In this document: piece after piece, positions 44,466-53,497 of the stretch
Layout: each line of letters starts with the position of its first letter
Numbering within the stretch: position 1 is the first letter of the stretch
Assembly: GCA_010365115.1 (NCBI GenBank)
Contig: JAAFGX010000020.1
Location: 1-56,613, forward strand
Direction of reading: 5' to 3'
Origin: Paludibacter sp.
GTDB lineage: Bacteria; Bacteroidota; Bacteroidia; Bacteroidales; Paludibacteraceae
DNA: 56,613 nt
Made by a program: the position numbers and the translations under genes
The notes under the pieces: model-generated
Database searches by the model: none
What the model was told of the DNA's origin: nothing
What the model saw: only the letters and a program-made list of their open reading frames with translations

Positions 44466-45064
44466 AAGGAAGTCTGATAATATTGTCTTTTTTTGCCGCT
44501 GGATTATTGATGGGCATTTTTCGTTATCTTCCAACCGGCTTTCTGGAATATAATTTTAGTTTTTATGTTCTTTGCGCACTTATGTTTTCGGTTGGAATCA
44601 GCATTGGAAACGATCCAAATTCATTCAGGCAGTTTCGAAATTTAAATCCACGACTTATTTTTCTTCCACTGATGACCATTCTTGGAACTTGGTTAGGAGT
44701 TATGGCTGTTAGTCTTTTTCTGAAAGATAGAAGTATCACCGATTGCCTTGCAGTTGGCTCCGGCTTTGGATACTATTCCTTATCGAGCATTCTTATTACC
44801 CAATACAAAGGCGTAGAGTTAGGCACAATTGCATTGCTGTCCAATATAATACGAGAAGTTATCACCTTGCTTTTTGCACCTTGGATGGTCAAGTATTTCG
44901 GAAAATTAGCTCCGATATGTGCGGGTGGAGCTACAACCATGGATACCACTTTTCCTGTTATTATTAAAAATTCGGGAAAAGAATTTGCCATTGTATCTAT
45001 TTATCAAGGCTTTATTATGGACTTTTTGGTCCCGTTTCTGGTTGTGTTTTTTTGTAGTTTGTAA
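44462..45064 (+). CDS. LysO-family transporter, C-terminal half
   Basis: The 200-residue inner-membrane protein has about six hydrophobic segments and matches the C-terminal part of LysO lysine exporters. The core signatures are FSVGISIGNDPNSFRQ, VGSGFGYYSLSSILITQY and CAGGATTMDTTFPVI. It would work with the N-terminal half in exporting lysine or thialysine; the exact substrate is inferred from the family. The ATG overlaps the upstream stop codon. A hairpin terminator follows directly. Confidence 0.9.
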   Translation: MKGSLIILSFFAAGLLMGIFRYLPTGFLEYNFSFYVLCALMFSVGISIGNDPNSFRQFRNLNPRLIFLPLMTILGTWLGVMAVSLFLKDRSITDCLAVGSGFGYYSLSSILITQYKGVELGTIALLSNIIREVITLLFAPWMVKYFGKLAPICAGGATTMDTTFPVIIKNSGKEFAIVSIYQGFIMDFLVPFLVVFFCSL

Positions 45065-45074
45065 TTCTAATCAC

Positions 45075-45109
45075 AAAAAAAAGGACATCATTTCTGATAT
45101 CCTTTTTTT
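45075..45109. terminator. Intrinsic terminator hairpin after lysO
   Basis: Arms AAAAAAAGGACATCA and TGATATCCTTTTTTT flank a TTTC loop, with one mismatch in a 15-base stem and a T-run after it. It can also serve the convergent small membrane protein gene downstream. Confidence 0.85.
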
Positions 45110-45129
45110 ATGCGATTGTTTTACAGTAA

Positions 45130-45300
45130 TTAACTGACCTTTCTGTTAATAACAATATGTGTTATGCAGCCTATTATCATTATAATTCCAGCAGAAGCCA
45201 AAACTGTATTTGACTGCAAATTGCCAAAATAATATAAAGCCAATAAAGCTACTCCAACTAAGATTAGAATGGAACCCAGGTATTTTAAAAAATCTTTCAT
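45130..45300 (-). CDS. Small two-helix membrane protein
   Basis: This 56-residue product starts with ATG at 45300 and ends with TAA at 45130. It opens MKDFLKYLGSILILVGVALL, with a first helix at about 9-25 and a second at about 33-51 (NTVLASAGIIMIIGCITHIV), and a basic tail INRKVS. The clean start, hydrophobic pattern, convergent position and shared terminator with lysO support a real gene. Similar small inner-membrane proteins occur in Bacteroidota, but I know of no function. Confidence 0.7.
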   Translation of the reverse strand: MKDFLKYLGSILILVGVALLALYYFGNLQSNTVLASAGIIMIIGCITHIVINRKVS

Positions 45301-45806
45301 TGCAACGTATATTTATTTGTTCAAATTTTCAGACCGCAAATTAAGTGATTTTTCGCCGATTAATAAAATTATTTGTACAAAAAATAGATAATTCCCTAAA
45401 AAAAAGCATTTATCTACTTTGTTCTAGCCTTTTTGTTTACAAATAAAGAATATTAGTACTTAGATAATGTCATCAAGAATTGAATTATTTAGTACTTTTG
45501 CCAAAAAAGGAGTAGAGAATTTATTCCAATTTTATTATATAAGTAATTGAAAATTATTATTGATAGTTTATTTTGGAATAACTTTCAGAGAATAAGACTT
45601 GTAACTGGTGTTATGTTAAGTATAAATTGTCAGTTATAATCCTACAATCCCGTCTAAACGGATTAGTCGCATTACGAGAATTAAGCGTCAAAATAGTTTT
45701 AACATAACACTAGTAACTAAATACTTGTAACTACTTATATTTAGCAACTCAATTGTTTAACAAATAATTGATCACCAAACGAAAATCTCCTAATCTATTT
45801 TTTAAT
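45301..45806. other. Intergenic region with MITE copy 1 and a weak promoter
   Basis: About 500 bases separate the small membrane protein gene from the glycosyltransferase gene. A -7-like TACTTTTG (45493-45500) faces the glycosyltransferase, and the first MITE-like element occupies 45604-45714. A 27-codon frame at 45467-45550 exists but overlaps the -7 box and is not supported. Nothing else is recognisable. Confidence 0.55.
45604..45714. mobile_element. MITE-like element, copy 1 (111 bp)
   Basis: The terminal inverted repeats ACTGGTGTTATGTTAA (45604-45619) and TTAACATAACACTAGT (45699-45714) match at 15 of 16 positions. The interior holds the TATAAATTGTCAGTTATAATCC and TTAGTCGCATTACGAGAATT type blocks shared with copy 2 at 49637-49747. 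It encodes nothing. No clear target-site duplication is visible. Confidence 0.8.
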
Positions 45807-46946
45807 ATGAAAATAATCATTATTGGTACTGCATTTCCATACCGGGGTGGTTTAGCCACTTATAATGAACGATTGGCACATGAATATGCCCGTCAGGGAA
45901 ATGAAGTAGAAATTATTACGTTCACACTTCAGTACCCCGGATTCTTATTCCCCGGAAAAACCCAATATTCTGCAGAATTAGCTCCTGCAAATTTAAAAAT
46001 TACCAGAAAAATTAATGCAATCAATCCGTTAAACTGGATAAAAGTTGGTCGTGAAATTAAGAAAAAATCACCCGATCTGGTCATTTTTTGCTATTGGATG
46101 GCATTTATGGCTCCCTGTTTTGGAACTATTGCCTGTTACGCCAAATCTTCAAAAACCAAAATGCTTGGACTCATACACAACATGATTCCGCACGAACCGA
46201 CCGTTTTGGATAAATTATTTCCAAAATATTTTGTAAAATCGATGGATGGTTTTGTGGCAATGGCCGAATCGGTGGTGGCTGATATCAATCATTTTGATAC
46301 TGAAAATAAACCAAAAACAGTTTCGCCTCATCCTATTTACGATCATTATGGTGATCTACTTACTAAAAAGCAAGCGGCTATAAAACTGGGATTAAACGAT
46401 CAGAATCACTATATTTTGTTTTTTGGATTTATCCGTCATTACAAAGGATTGGATTTGCTGTTGGATGCATTTGCCGATAAGCGTTTGCGCAAATTTCCGA
46501 TAAAATTGATAATTGCAGGCGAATTTTATGAAGACCCAGCACCCTATTTGCATCAAATTGAACGGCTTGGATTAGGGGATGTTGTAATTTTACGCACCAA
46601 TTTTATCCCCGACAAAGAAGTACAAAATTATTTTAGCATTGCCGATTTGGTGGCTCAACCTTACCGTTCAGCTACTCAAAGTGGTGTAAGCCAAATTGCA
46701 TATCATTTTGAAACGCCCATGCTGGTAACCAATGTGGGAGGATTGGCCGAAACCATTCCAAATGGAAAAGTGGGTTATGTGGTGGAGGTAAAACCTACAA
46801 TTATTGCAGATGCAATAGTAGATTTTTACACCAACAACAGAGCTGAAAAATTTATAGAAAACATAAAAGTAGAAAAACAAAAATTTTTATGGTCGCGAAT
46901 GACAGAAGCGATGAATGGATTATTTATGACCAATAAAGGGGAATAA
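45807..46946 (+). CDS. GT4-family glycosyltransferase
   Basis: The 379-residue GT-B fold protein starts at the ATG at 45807 (a longer in-frame form would add 13 unlikely residues). It opens IIIGTAFPYRGGLATYNERL, the donor-side glycine loop. The C-terminal half has ILFFGFIRHYKGLDLLLDAF and the acceptor/donor loop DLVAQPYRSATQSGVSQIA with the conserved acidic residues of GT4 enzymes. It probably elongates a surface glycan. The gene stands alone, about 70 bases before mutS and flanked by a MITE-like element upstream. Confidence 0.88.
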   Translation: MKIIIIGTAFPYRGGLATYNERLAHEYARQGNEVEIITFTLQYPGFLFPGKTQYSAELAPANLKITRKINAINPLNWIKVGREIKKKSPDLVIFCYWMAFMAPCFGTIACYAKSSKTKMLGLIHNMIPHEPTVLDKLFPKYFVKSMDGFVAMAESVVADINHFDTENKPKTVSPHPIYDHYGDLLTKKQAAIKLGLNDQNHYILFFGFIRHYKGLDLLLDAFADKRLRKFPIKLIIAGEFYEDPAPYLHQIERLGLGDVVILRTNFIPDKEVQNYFSIADLVAQPYRSATQSGVSQIAYHFETPMLVTNVGGLAETIPNGKVGYVVEVKPTIIADAIVDFYTNNRAEKFIENIKVEKQKFLWSRMTEAMNGLFMTNKGE

Positions 46947-47014
46947 ATATAAAATAAATACAACTAAAAACTAACCCGTTCTCCTTTAGAGTCAGGGATA
47001 AATATTAATAGAAA

Positions 47015-49627
47015 ATGAGCTCTGAAATAGTAGAAACCCCGATGATGAAACAATTCAACGAGATTAAAGCAAAGCATCCCGATGCAATTTTGCTTTTCCG
47101 TTGCGGCGATTTCTACGAAACTTTTTCTACCGATGCAATTCGGGCTTCTCAAGTATTGGGAATCACTCTTACAAAAAGGGCAAATGGTTCTGGAAAAACC
47201 ATCGAACTAGCTGGATTTCCACATCATGCACTGGATACTTATTTGCCAAAACTCGTTCGTGCAGGGATGCGTGTGGCCATTTGCGACCAGCTGGAAGATC
47301 CGAAACTTACCAAAAAAATTGTAAAACGCGGTGTCACCGAATTGGTTACTCCTGGTGTTTCTTACAGCGATACAACGCTAAATCACAAGGAAAATACTTT
47401 TTTGGCAAGCGTTTACATCAATAAAAATAAAATTGGTATATCCTTTCTTGATATTTCTACCGGCGAATTTTTAGTGGCAGAAGGAAGTGCGGAATATGTA
47501 GATAAACTCTTGAATAGTTTTGGACCAAAAGAAGTACTTTTCGACCGAAGCAAGCGCAAAGATTTTGAAGCTATGTTCGGCACAAAGTTTTTTACATATG
47601 CGCTCGAAGACTGGGCTTTTACTCCCGACACTGCCAACGAGCGACTGCTCAAACATTTCGAAACCAAGAATCTAAAAGGATTTGGCGTTGATAATTTACC
47701 GAATGGTGTGGTGGCCGCAGGAGCAATTATGCATTATCTGGATCAGACACACCATCAGCAAACCGGACATATAACACAACTTTCGCGCATTGAAGAGGAC
47801 AGATACGTGTGGCTCGATCGCTTTACGGTTCGAAACCTGGAATTGTACGGTTCCATTAATGAAGGCGCAAAAACCTTGTTGGATGTGATTGATAGAACCA
47901 TCAGTCCGATGGGAGCCCGCATGCTGAAACGTTGGGTAGCTTTTCCGTTGAAAGATGTAAAACCGATTAATGAACGCCTCAGTGTGGTGGAATTTTTCTT
48001 CAAAAATCCAGAATTAAAAGAACTTCTGGAACAAAATATTTCGTTGATTGGCGATTTGGAACGAATTATTTCAAAAGTAGCGGTTGGACGCATTAACCCA
48101 CGGGAAGTAGTGCAATTGAAAGTAGCTTTGAAAGCCATTGAACCGATTAAAAAAGCCTGCGCGGATACTGACAATGTGACTTTGCGCAAAATTGCCGATC
48201 AACTGAATGTATGTGCTGTTATTTCCGATAAAATTGAAAAGGAAATTTCCAACGATCCGCCAGCCCTAGTTAATCGGGGCAATATTATTCGTTCGGGAAT
48301 TGATCCAGATTTGGATGAATTGCGCCAACTTGCATTTTCAGGAAAAGATTTTCTGCAACAAATTCAGGAAAGAGAAAGTGCCGAAACAAATATTCCGAGT
48401 CTGAAAATCAATTTCAACAATGTGTTTGGTTACTACATAGAAGTGCGAAATATGCACAAGGACAAAGTGCCTGAGACTTGGATTCGCAAGCAAACGTTGG
48501 TCAATGCCGAACGCTATATTACTCAGGAACTGAAGGTATACGAAGAAAAGATTTTGGGTGCGGAAGAAAAAATTCTTGCTATTGAAACCAGACTTTTCAA
48601 TGAATTGGTATTGAGTTTAATCGATTATATTACGGCTATTCAGTTGGATGCCAACCTCATTGCGCAACTCGATTGTTTACTCTCGTTTACAAAAGTTTCT
48701 GCTGAAAATAAATACGTTCGCCCCGAAATAACCGACACTGATGTGTTGGAAATCATACAAGGACGCCATCCGGTGATTGAAAAACAATTGCCAATTGGAG
48801 AATCGTATATTGCCAATGATGTGTATCTGGATAGTGAAACGCAGCAAATTATCATTATTACCGGACCAAACATGTCGGGGAAATCAGCTTTGCTTCGCCA
48901 AACGGCTATTATTACGCTTATGGCTCAAATAGGATGTTTTGTACCCGTGCAAAGTGCAAAAATTGGTGTGGTTGATAAAATCTTCACGAGGGTAGGAGCG
49001 AGCGATAATATTTCGCTGGGCGAATCCACTTTTATGGTGGAGATGAACGAAGCTGCCAGCATTTTGAACAATCTGTCCAACCGAAGCCTGATTCTTTTCG
49101 ACGAACTGGGACGTGGAACGAGTACTTATGATGGAATTTCCATTGCCTGGGCTATTGTGGAATATATTCACGAGCACGGAAGTTGTAAAGCTAAAACGCT
49201 TTTTGCCACTCACTATCACGAATTGAACGAAATGGAAAAATCGTTTCACCGCATTAAAAACTACAACGTGGCGGTGAAAGAAGTGGAGAAAAAAGTGATT
49301 TTTCTTCGCAAACTCGTTCGTGGCGGAAGCGAGCACAGTTTTGGTATTCATGTGGCTAAAATGGCAGGAATGCCCCAAAGCATTGTCAAACGTTCGGAGC
49401 AAATTCTGAAACAATTGGAAACCGATAACCGGCAGTCCGGCGTTGCTAAACCTATTGGCGAAATTGCAGAACAACGCGAAGGTTTCCAACTTAGCTTTTT
49501 TCAGTTGGATGATCCGGTATTGGAACAAATCCGCGACGAAATTAAAAATCTGGATATCAACAACCTTACTCCGGTGCAAGCATTGAATAAATTGAACGAG
49601 GTGAAGCGGATTATTACGGGTAAATAA
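47015..49627 (+). CDS. mutS: DNA mismatch repair protein MutS
   Basis: MutS binds mismatches and starts methyl-independent repair with MutL. The 870-residue protein has the N-terminal mismatch-recognition domain ([13 protein letters not shown], phenylalanine and glutamate of the F-x-E motif in FYE). The connector and lever domains follow. The ATPase has Walker A GPNMSGKS (617-624), [23 protein letters not shown], and [18 protein letters not shown]. The C-terminal dimer helix follows. Length is normal. The gene is bracketed by MITE-like elements together with the glycosyltransferase gene. Confidence 0.97.
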   Translation: MSSEIVETPMMKQFNEIKAKHPDAILLFRCGDFYETFSTDAIRASQVLGITLTKRANGSGKTIELAGFPHHALDTYLPKLVRAGMRVAICDQLEDPKLTKKIVKRGVTELVTPGVSYSDTTLNHKENTFLASVYINKNKIGISFLDISTGEFLVAEGSAEYVDKLLNSFGPKEVLFDRSKRKDFEAMFGTKFFTYALEDWAFTPDTANERLLKHFETKNLKGFGVDNLPNGVVAAGAIMHYLDQTHHQQTGHITQLSRIEEDRYVWLDRFTVRNLELYGSINEGAKTLLDVIDRTISPMGARMLKRWVAFPLKDVKPINERLSVVEFFFKNPELKELLEQNISLIGDLERIISKVAVGRINPREVVQLKVALKAIEPIKKACADTDNVTLRKIADQLNVCAVISDKIEKEISNDPPALVNRGNIIRSGIDPDLDELRQLAFSGKDFLQQIQERESAETNIPSLKINFNNVFGYYIEVRNMHKDKVPETWIRKQTLVNAERYITQELKVYEEKILGAEEKILAIETRLFNELVLSLIDYITAIQLDANLIAQLDCLLSFTKVSAENKYVRPEITDTDVLEIIQGRHPVIEKQLPIGESYIANDVYLDSETQQIIIITGPNMSGKSALLRQTAIITLMAQIGCFVPVQSAKIGVVDKIFTRVGASDNISLGESTFMVEMNEAASILNNLSNRSLILFDELGRGTSTYDGISIAWAIVEYIHEHGSCKAKTLFATHYHELNEMEKSFHRIKNYNVAVKEVEKKVIFLRKLVRGGSEHSFGIHVAKMAGMPQSIVKRSEQILKQLETDNRQSGVAKPIGEIAEQREGFQLSFFQLDDPVLEQIRDEIKNLDINNLTPVQALNKLNEVKRIITGK

Positions 49628-49636
49628 AAAAGTCCA

Positions 49637-49747
49637 ACTAGTGTTATGTTAAGTATAAATTGTCAGTTATAATCCAACAATCCGGTTTAAACGGGTTAGT
49701 CGCATTACGAGAATTAAGCGTCATAACAGTCTTAAAATAACACTAGT
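49637..49747. mobile_element. MITE-like element, copy 2 (111 bp)
   Basis: It is the same length as copy 1, in the same orientation and about 90% identical by eye. The terminal repeats extend to CCAACTAGTGTTAT on the left and ATAACACTAGTTGG on the right (perfect 14-base arms from 49634 to 49750). It lies ten bases after the mutS stop codon. The central part differs from copy 1 (CCGTCTAAACGGATT versus CCGGTTTAAACGGGTT), but both can form a short hairpin there. Confidence 0.85.
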
Positions 49748-49964
49748 TGGTAGCTGACCCCTAATTATCTCCTTTTTTCGCTGACCGTTGGTTCCCCTAA
49801 TAATTACTTGAACCTTAACTCTTCAATAACTACATGCCAAACACTTAATTTGTAACAGAAAATACTCGATCGACATCATACCAAAGTTGACTTTGGGCTG
49901 AAATAAAAATTCATTTGGTATAACTTCACTTTCGAGTTGTACTTTACAATATTTTATTCAAAAG

Positions 49965-49998
49965 GTAAAAAGCCAATCATTCGTGATTGGCTTTTTAC
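49965..49998. terminator. Bidirectional intrinsic terminator with TTCG loop
   Basis: Perfect 15 bp stem GTAAAAAGCCAATCA / TGATTGGCTTTTTAC closed by the stable TTCG tetraloop. T-runs on both sides allow either direction. It separates the mutS region from the phosphoketolase operon. Confidence 0.88.
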
Positions 49999-50163
49999 AT
50001 TGATGCAAATCAGTAAAGTATGTAACTTTTCCCAACAATAATGTAATATTTTTTGTTTTTAGATTTATAATCTTTGTTGTTCAATGATAAACGTAAAAAA
50101 TCAAAAACAAACCAAGATAAAAGTATCAGAGATTTTATCATTAATGTTGACATATAGAAAACA

Positions 50164-50802
50164 ATGAATAAAACAAATAAAATTACGTGTCTGTTTCTGG
50201 ATATCGGTGGAGTTTTGCTTTCTGACGGATGGGATCATAATGCCCGAAAACGGTCGGCAGTGAAATTCAATTTGGACGTGCCCGAAATGGAGGGTCGACA
50301 TCATCTGATATTCGAGACTTATGAGGAAGGGAAAGTTACGATGGATGAATATTTAAACATGGTGGTCTTTTACAAAGAACGAAGTTTTACCAAGGCTCAG
50401 TTTAGGAGTTTCATATTTGCTCAAACAGAACCTCATCCTGATATGATTGAGCTAGTAACTAAACTCAAAATTGAATATGGGCTCAAAATAGCCGTAGTCA
50501 GCAACGAAGCACGCGAGTTGAATGATTTTCGCATTCGAACTTTTAAGTTGGATGATTTCGTTGACTTCTATATTTCTTCTTGTTTTATTCATTTGCGCAA
50601 ACCTGATGCGGATATCTTTCGAATGTCACTTGAAATAGCTCACGTTTTGCCAGAACAGGTTGTTTTTATCGACGACCAACCCTTGTTTGTTCAAATTGCT
50701 GAGGGGTTAGGCATTCGGGGCATTCATCACACAGATTACAAGTCAACGCTCGCACAATTGGCAGCGTTCGGTTTACAGCATAATGAAAGGGTCATCACAT
50801 GA
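50164..50802 (+). CDS. HAD-superfamily hydrolase (subfamily IA, variant 3)
   Basis: A cytosolic phosphatase-like protein of 212 residues. HAD motif I is FLDIGGVLLSDGW (aspartate at ~15, with Gly at the usual second Asp position), motif II is VVSNEA, motif III LRKPDADIF and motif IV VFIDDQPL. The alpha-helical cap lies at about 28-90. In this operon it probably dephosphorylates a sugar phosphate or clears a side product of the phosphoketolase shunt, but the substrate is unknown. The stop codon overlaps the ackA start (ATGA), so translation is coupled. Confidence 0.88.
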   Translation: MNKTNKITCLFLDIGGVLLSDGWDHNARKRSAVKFNLDVPEMEGRHHLIFETYEEGKVTMDEYLNMVVFYKERSFTKAQFRSFIFAQTEPHPDMIELVTKLKIEYGLKIAVVSNEARELNDFRIRTFKLDDFVDFYISSCFIHLRKPDADIFRMSLEIAHVLPEQVVFIDDQPLFVQIAEGLGIRGIHHTDYKSTLAQLAAFGLQHNERVIT

Positions 50803-51983
50803 CAAACTCATATATTCTCACCATCAACGGCGGTTCGTCGAGCATTAAATTCGCAGTATATCAGGTGCTTGAATCGCTAGAAAAAACACTTTACGGAAAA
50901 ATTGACCGTATTGGTTTGTCAGGTACTGTGCTGACTTTCAATAATCAAACTAAAAACAAACAAGAAAGCATAAGTTTCAATGCTTCCGATCATTTGACGG
51001 TGGTAAACTTACTGATTGAATGGCTAGAAGGACAACTCGATTTTGCTTCGATCATTGCCATTGGACATAGAGTGGTTTATGGCATGAAACACCAAGAACC
51101 GGAGATTATCACCAATAAATTGCTGGACGAACTACAACGCATTGAACTTTACGATCCAGACCATTTGCCTGGTGAGATTGAACTGATTAAGGGATTTCTT
51201 CAACGTTATCCTCAACTGCCCCAGATGGCTTGTTTCGATACTGCCTTTCACAGTACTATGCCCCGTATTGCAAAGATATTACCAATCCCCCGACGTTATG
51301 AACAAAAAGGAGTTCAACGATATGGTTTCCACGGCTTATCCTATGCATATTTAATGGAAGAACTAGCTCGTTTGGATGGCAAAAAAGCTGCAAGTGGGCG
51401 AGTAATTCTTGCTCATCTAGGAAACGGAGCAAGTATGGCTGCCGTGCTTGATGGTCGATGTATAGATACAACCATGGCATTTACTCCCGCTTCAGGCCTA
51501 ATGATGAGCACCCGTTCCGGTGATGTTGATCCCGGATTAATTACATTTTTAGCCCGAACCGAAAATATGACCGCCTTACAATTTGACAAAATGGTGAACC
51601 ATGAGTCAGGATTAATTGGTGTATCAGAAAGTAGCTCTGACATGCTCGATTTGCTGGAATTGGAAAAAGAAGATATCAGAGCTACTGAAGCCGTGACCTT
51701 ATTTTGCTATCAGGCAAAAAAACAGATTGGCGCTTATGCTGCTGCACTTGGTGGATTGGACACCCTGGTTTTTTCGGGTGGTATTGGCGAAAACAGTCAT
51801 GCAGTTCGATCCCGCATTTGTGACGGATTGGGATTTCTTGGAATTGAAATCAATCATAAACTAAATATTGCCAATAAATCTGTCATATCTACAGATAATA
51901 GTACAGTAACTGTCAGGGTCATTCATACCGATGAGGAATGGATGATTGCTAAAACAGTATATAAAATAATGAATATTAATTAA
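50799..51983 (+). CDS. ackA: Acetate kinase
   Basis: AckA converts acetyl phosphate and ADP to acetate and ATP. The 394-residue protein has the ASKHA motifs: TINGGSSSIKFAVY (phosphate 1), HRVVYGMKH, CFDTAFHSTMP with the catalytic Asp, RYGFHGLSYAYL, HLGNGASMAAVLDG and FSGGIGENSHAVR. It is a second-type copy in an operon with xfp, so acetyl phosphate is likely supplied by the phosphoketolase. It overlaps the HAD gene by four bases. Another ackA-pta pair may exist elsewhere in the genome. Confidence 0.95.
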   Translation: MTNSYILTINGGSSSIKFAVYQVLESLEKTLYGKIDRIGLSGTVLTFNNQTKNKQESISFNASDHLTVVNLLIEWLEGQLDFASIIAIGHRVVYGMKHQEPEIITNKLLDELQRIELYDPDHLPGEIELIKGFLQRYPQLPQMACFDTAFHSTMPRIAKILPIPRRYEQKGVQRYGFHGLSYAYLMEELARLDGKKAASGRVILAHLGNGASMAAVLDGRCIDTTMAFTPASGLMMSTRSGDVDPGLITFLARTENMTALQFDKMVNHESGLIGVSESSSDMLDLLELEKEDIRATEAVTLFCYQAKKQIGAYAAALGGLDTLVFSGGIGENSHAVRSRICDGLGFLGIEINHKLNIANKSVISTDNSTVTVRVIHTDEEWMIAKTVYKIMNIN

Positions 51984-52005
51984 TTTAATGAAAGGAAAAA
52001 CAATT

Positions 52006-52779
52006 ATGTTAATCAAAGCAAAAACCCTAAAAGGGTACAAATTAGATGCTAACGATGGTGAAGTTGGTAAAGTTAAGGATTTCTATTTCGATGATCAGCA
52101 TTGGGCAATTCGCTATTTGATTGCCGATACAGGAAACTGGCTCACAGGCAAACAAGTGTTGATTTCACCGTATGCATTGATTTCTGTAAATAAGGAAGAA
52201 GAAAACATCGGCATCAATTTGAACAAAAAACAGATTGAGGAAAGTCCAACTTTGGATAGTGACAAACCCGTATCACAACAATTTGAGGAGGCATATTATG
52301 GATATTATGGATTTCCGACATATTGGAGTGGCACGTACATGTGGGGGGCTTATCCTAATATAATGCGTGACAGTAAAGAATTAAAAATAACAAAAGAACG
52401 GGAAAAATCCTGGAATCCCAATTTGAGGAGTACCAATGCAGTGAGTGGCCTCTATATTCAAGCCAGCGACGGCGAAATAGGTCATGTAGAGGATTTTATA
52501 ATTGATGATGAAACCTGGGCAATTCGTTATCTAATCATCGACACAACAAACTGGTGGGGAGGTAAGAAAATCTTAGTTTCGCCACAATGGATTGACAAAG
52601 TTAGTTGGGATGAATATAAAGTCTTCGTGAATCTTTCCAAAGAAAACATTAAGGAATCACCTGAATATTCAGATGAGCTTCTGCTAACGAGGGAGTATGA
52701 GACCAATTTATATCAACATTACGATAAGAAGGATTATTGGACTGGTGAAGTTGGTGGTACCCAACAACTTTTACCTTAA
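52006..52779 (+). CDS. Double PRC-barrel domain protein
   Basis: The 257-residue protein has two PRC-barrel domains: the first at about 1-75 (GYKLDANDGEVGKVKDFYFD, LIADTGNWLTGKQVLISP), the second at about 145-225 (GLYIQASDGEIGHVEDFIID, LIIDTTNWWGGKKILVSP). They are joined by an aromatic-rich linker (YYGYYGFPTYWSGTYMWG). PRC barrels bind RNA or proteins or act as photosynthetic or stress-related adaptors; no specific role is known for the double form. I chose the ATG at 52006 over the one at 51988, because the family normally starts at MLxKAKxLxGY. It sits between ackA and the RpiB gene. Confidence 0.85.
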   Translation: MLIKAKTLKGYKLDANDGEVGKVKDFYFDDQHWAIRYLIADTGNWLTGKQVLISPYALISVNKEEENIGINLNKKQIEESPTLDSDKPVSQQFEEAYYGYYGFPTYWSGTYMWGAYPNIMRDSKELKITKEREKSWNPNLRSTNAVSGLYIQASDGEIGHVEDFIIDDETWAIRYLIIDTTNWWGGKKILVSPQWIDKVSWDEYKVFVNLSKENIKESPEYSDELLLTREYETNLYQHYDKKDYWTGEVGGTQQLLP

Positions 52780-52807
52780 AGTTTATTTTAAACAAAAAGG
52801 TTAATGT

Positions 52808-52846
52808 GTTTAACACTAAACGCTAAACACTAAACACTAAACAATT
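52808..52846. repeat. ACACTAA heptamer tandem repeat
   Basis: Four successive seven-base units (ACACTAA, ACGCTAA, ACACTAA, ACACTAA) lie in the 140-base gap between the PRC-barrel gene and the RpiB gene. Slippage there could vary the spacing inside the operon. Confidence 0.65.
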
Positions 52847-52923
52847 ATTAATTGTCTTGTGGGTAAATGCCATTATTTCAACGCTATATCAATTTAATTC
52901 AAATAAAATCTCTTGAAGTAAAT

Positions 52924-53472
52924 ATGCAAACGAATATAAAAAATCCTGATAGAATGGAAGATACAGATTTTCTAACTTTAGAAGAATTAAAGTCAAAAGC
53001 TGTTTTTGTGCCTAAACGTATAGGAGTTGCAGCCGACCATGGAGGTTTTGAATTAAAAGAGTATTTGAAAAAACTTTTGCATGAAACTGGTTACGAAGTG
53101 ATCGATTTTGGCAATATCCTAATGAAGCAGGACGATGATTACCCTGATTATGTAATTCCATTAGCTATTGCTATTGCTCGTGGTGAAGTAGATTGTGGTG
53201 TGGCTATTTGTGGTAGCGGTGTTGGTGCTTGTGTTGCAATGAATAAGGTGAAAGATGTAAGAGCATGTTTAGTTAACGATACTTTTTCTGCCCGTCAAGG
53301 AGTTGAAGACGACAACCTGAATGCAGTTTGTCTCGGAGGTCGAGTAATTGGTCATTCGCTTGCCTGGGAATTAGTAAAAACATTCCTAAACGCACAATTT
53401 AGCGGAGAAGAACGACATCGTCGCAGGCTGGCAAAGGTGACAGAACTTGAGAATGATAAAAACCCATTATAA
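52924..53472 (+). CDS. RpiB/LacA/LacB-family sugar-phosphate isomerase
   Basis: A 182-residue isomerase for ribose/ribulose 5-phosphate or a related sugar phosphate. The family core is RIGVAADHGGFELKEYL, DYPDYVIPLA and GVAICGSGVGACVAMNKV (catalytic Cys in the ICGSG loop), then NDTFSARQGVEDDNLNAVCLGGRVIG. An N-terminal extension of about 35 residues precedes the core. The start is ambiguous: 52867 adds 19 residues, 52924 is more likely. It precedes xfp by 25 bases and could supply pentose phosphates for it. RpiB or another LacAB-type activity cannot be told apart. Confidence 0.85.
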   Translation: MQTNIKNPDRMEDTDFLTLEELKSKAVFVPKRIGVAADHGGFELKEYLKKLLHETGYEVIDFGNILMKQDDDYPDYVIPLAIAIARGEVDCGVAICGSGVGACVAMNKVKDVRACLVNDTFSARQGVEDDNLNAVCLGGRVIGHSLAWELVKTFLNAQFSGEERHRRRLAKVTELENDKNPL

Positions 53473-53497
53473 AAATTAAATCAAAAAGGAATAGATT

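Larger units (their letters stand above)
49628..50163. other. Intergenic region after mutS
   Basis: It contains MITE copy 2 (49637-49747) and a terminator hairpin (49965-49998). Between them 49751-49960 I see only an eight-base ATACCAAA/TTTGGTAT arm pair. Between 50000 and 50163 there is a near-consensus TAATCTTTG (50069-50077) that could be the -7 box of the phosphoketolase operon; its spacing between TA and TTTG is one base too long. Confidence 0.5.

Noticed and set aside
44190..45064. lysO as a frameshifted pseudogene
   Set aside because: The ATGA overlap and well-formed ends of both halves indicate the normal split form.
45467..45550. A 27-codon frame before the first MITE copy
   Set aside because: It overlaps a promoter-like -7 box and has no recognisable composition; too short to support.
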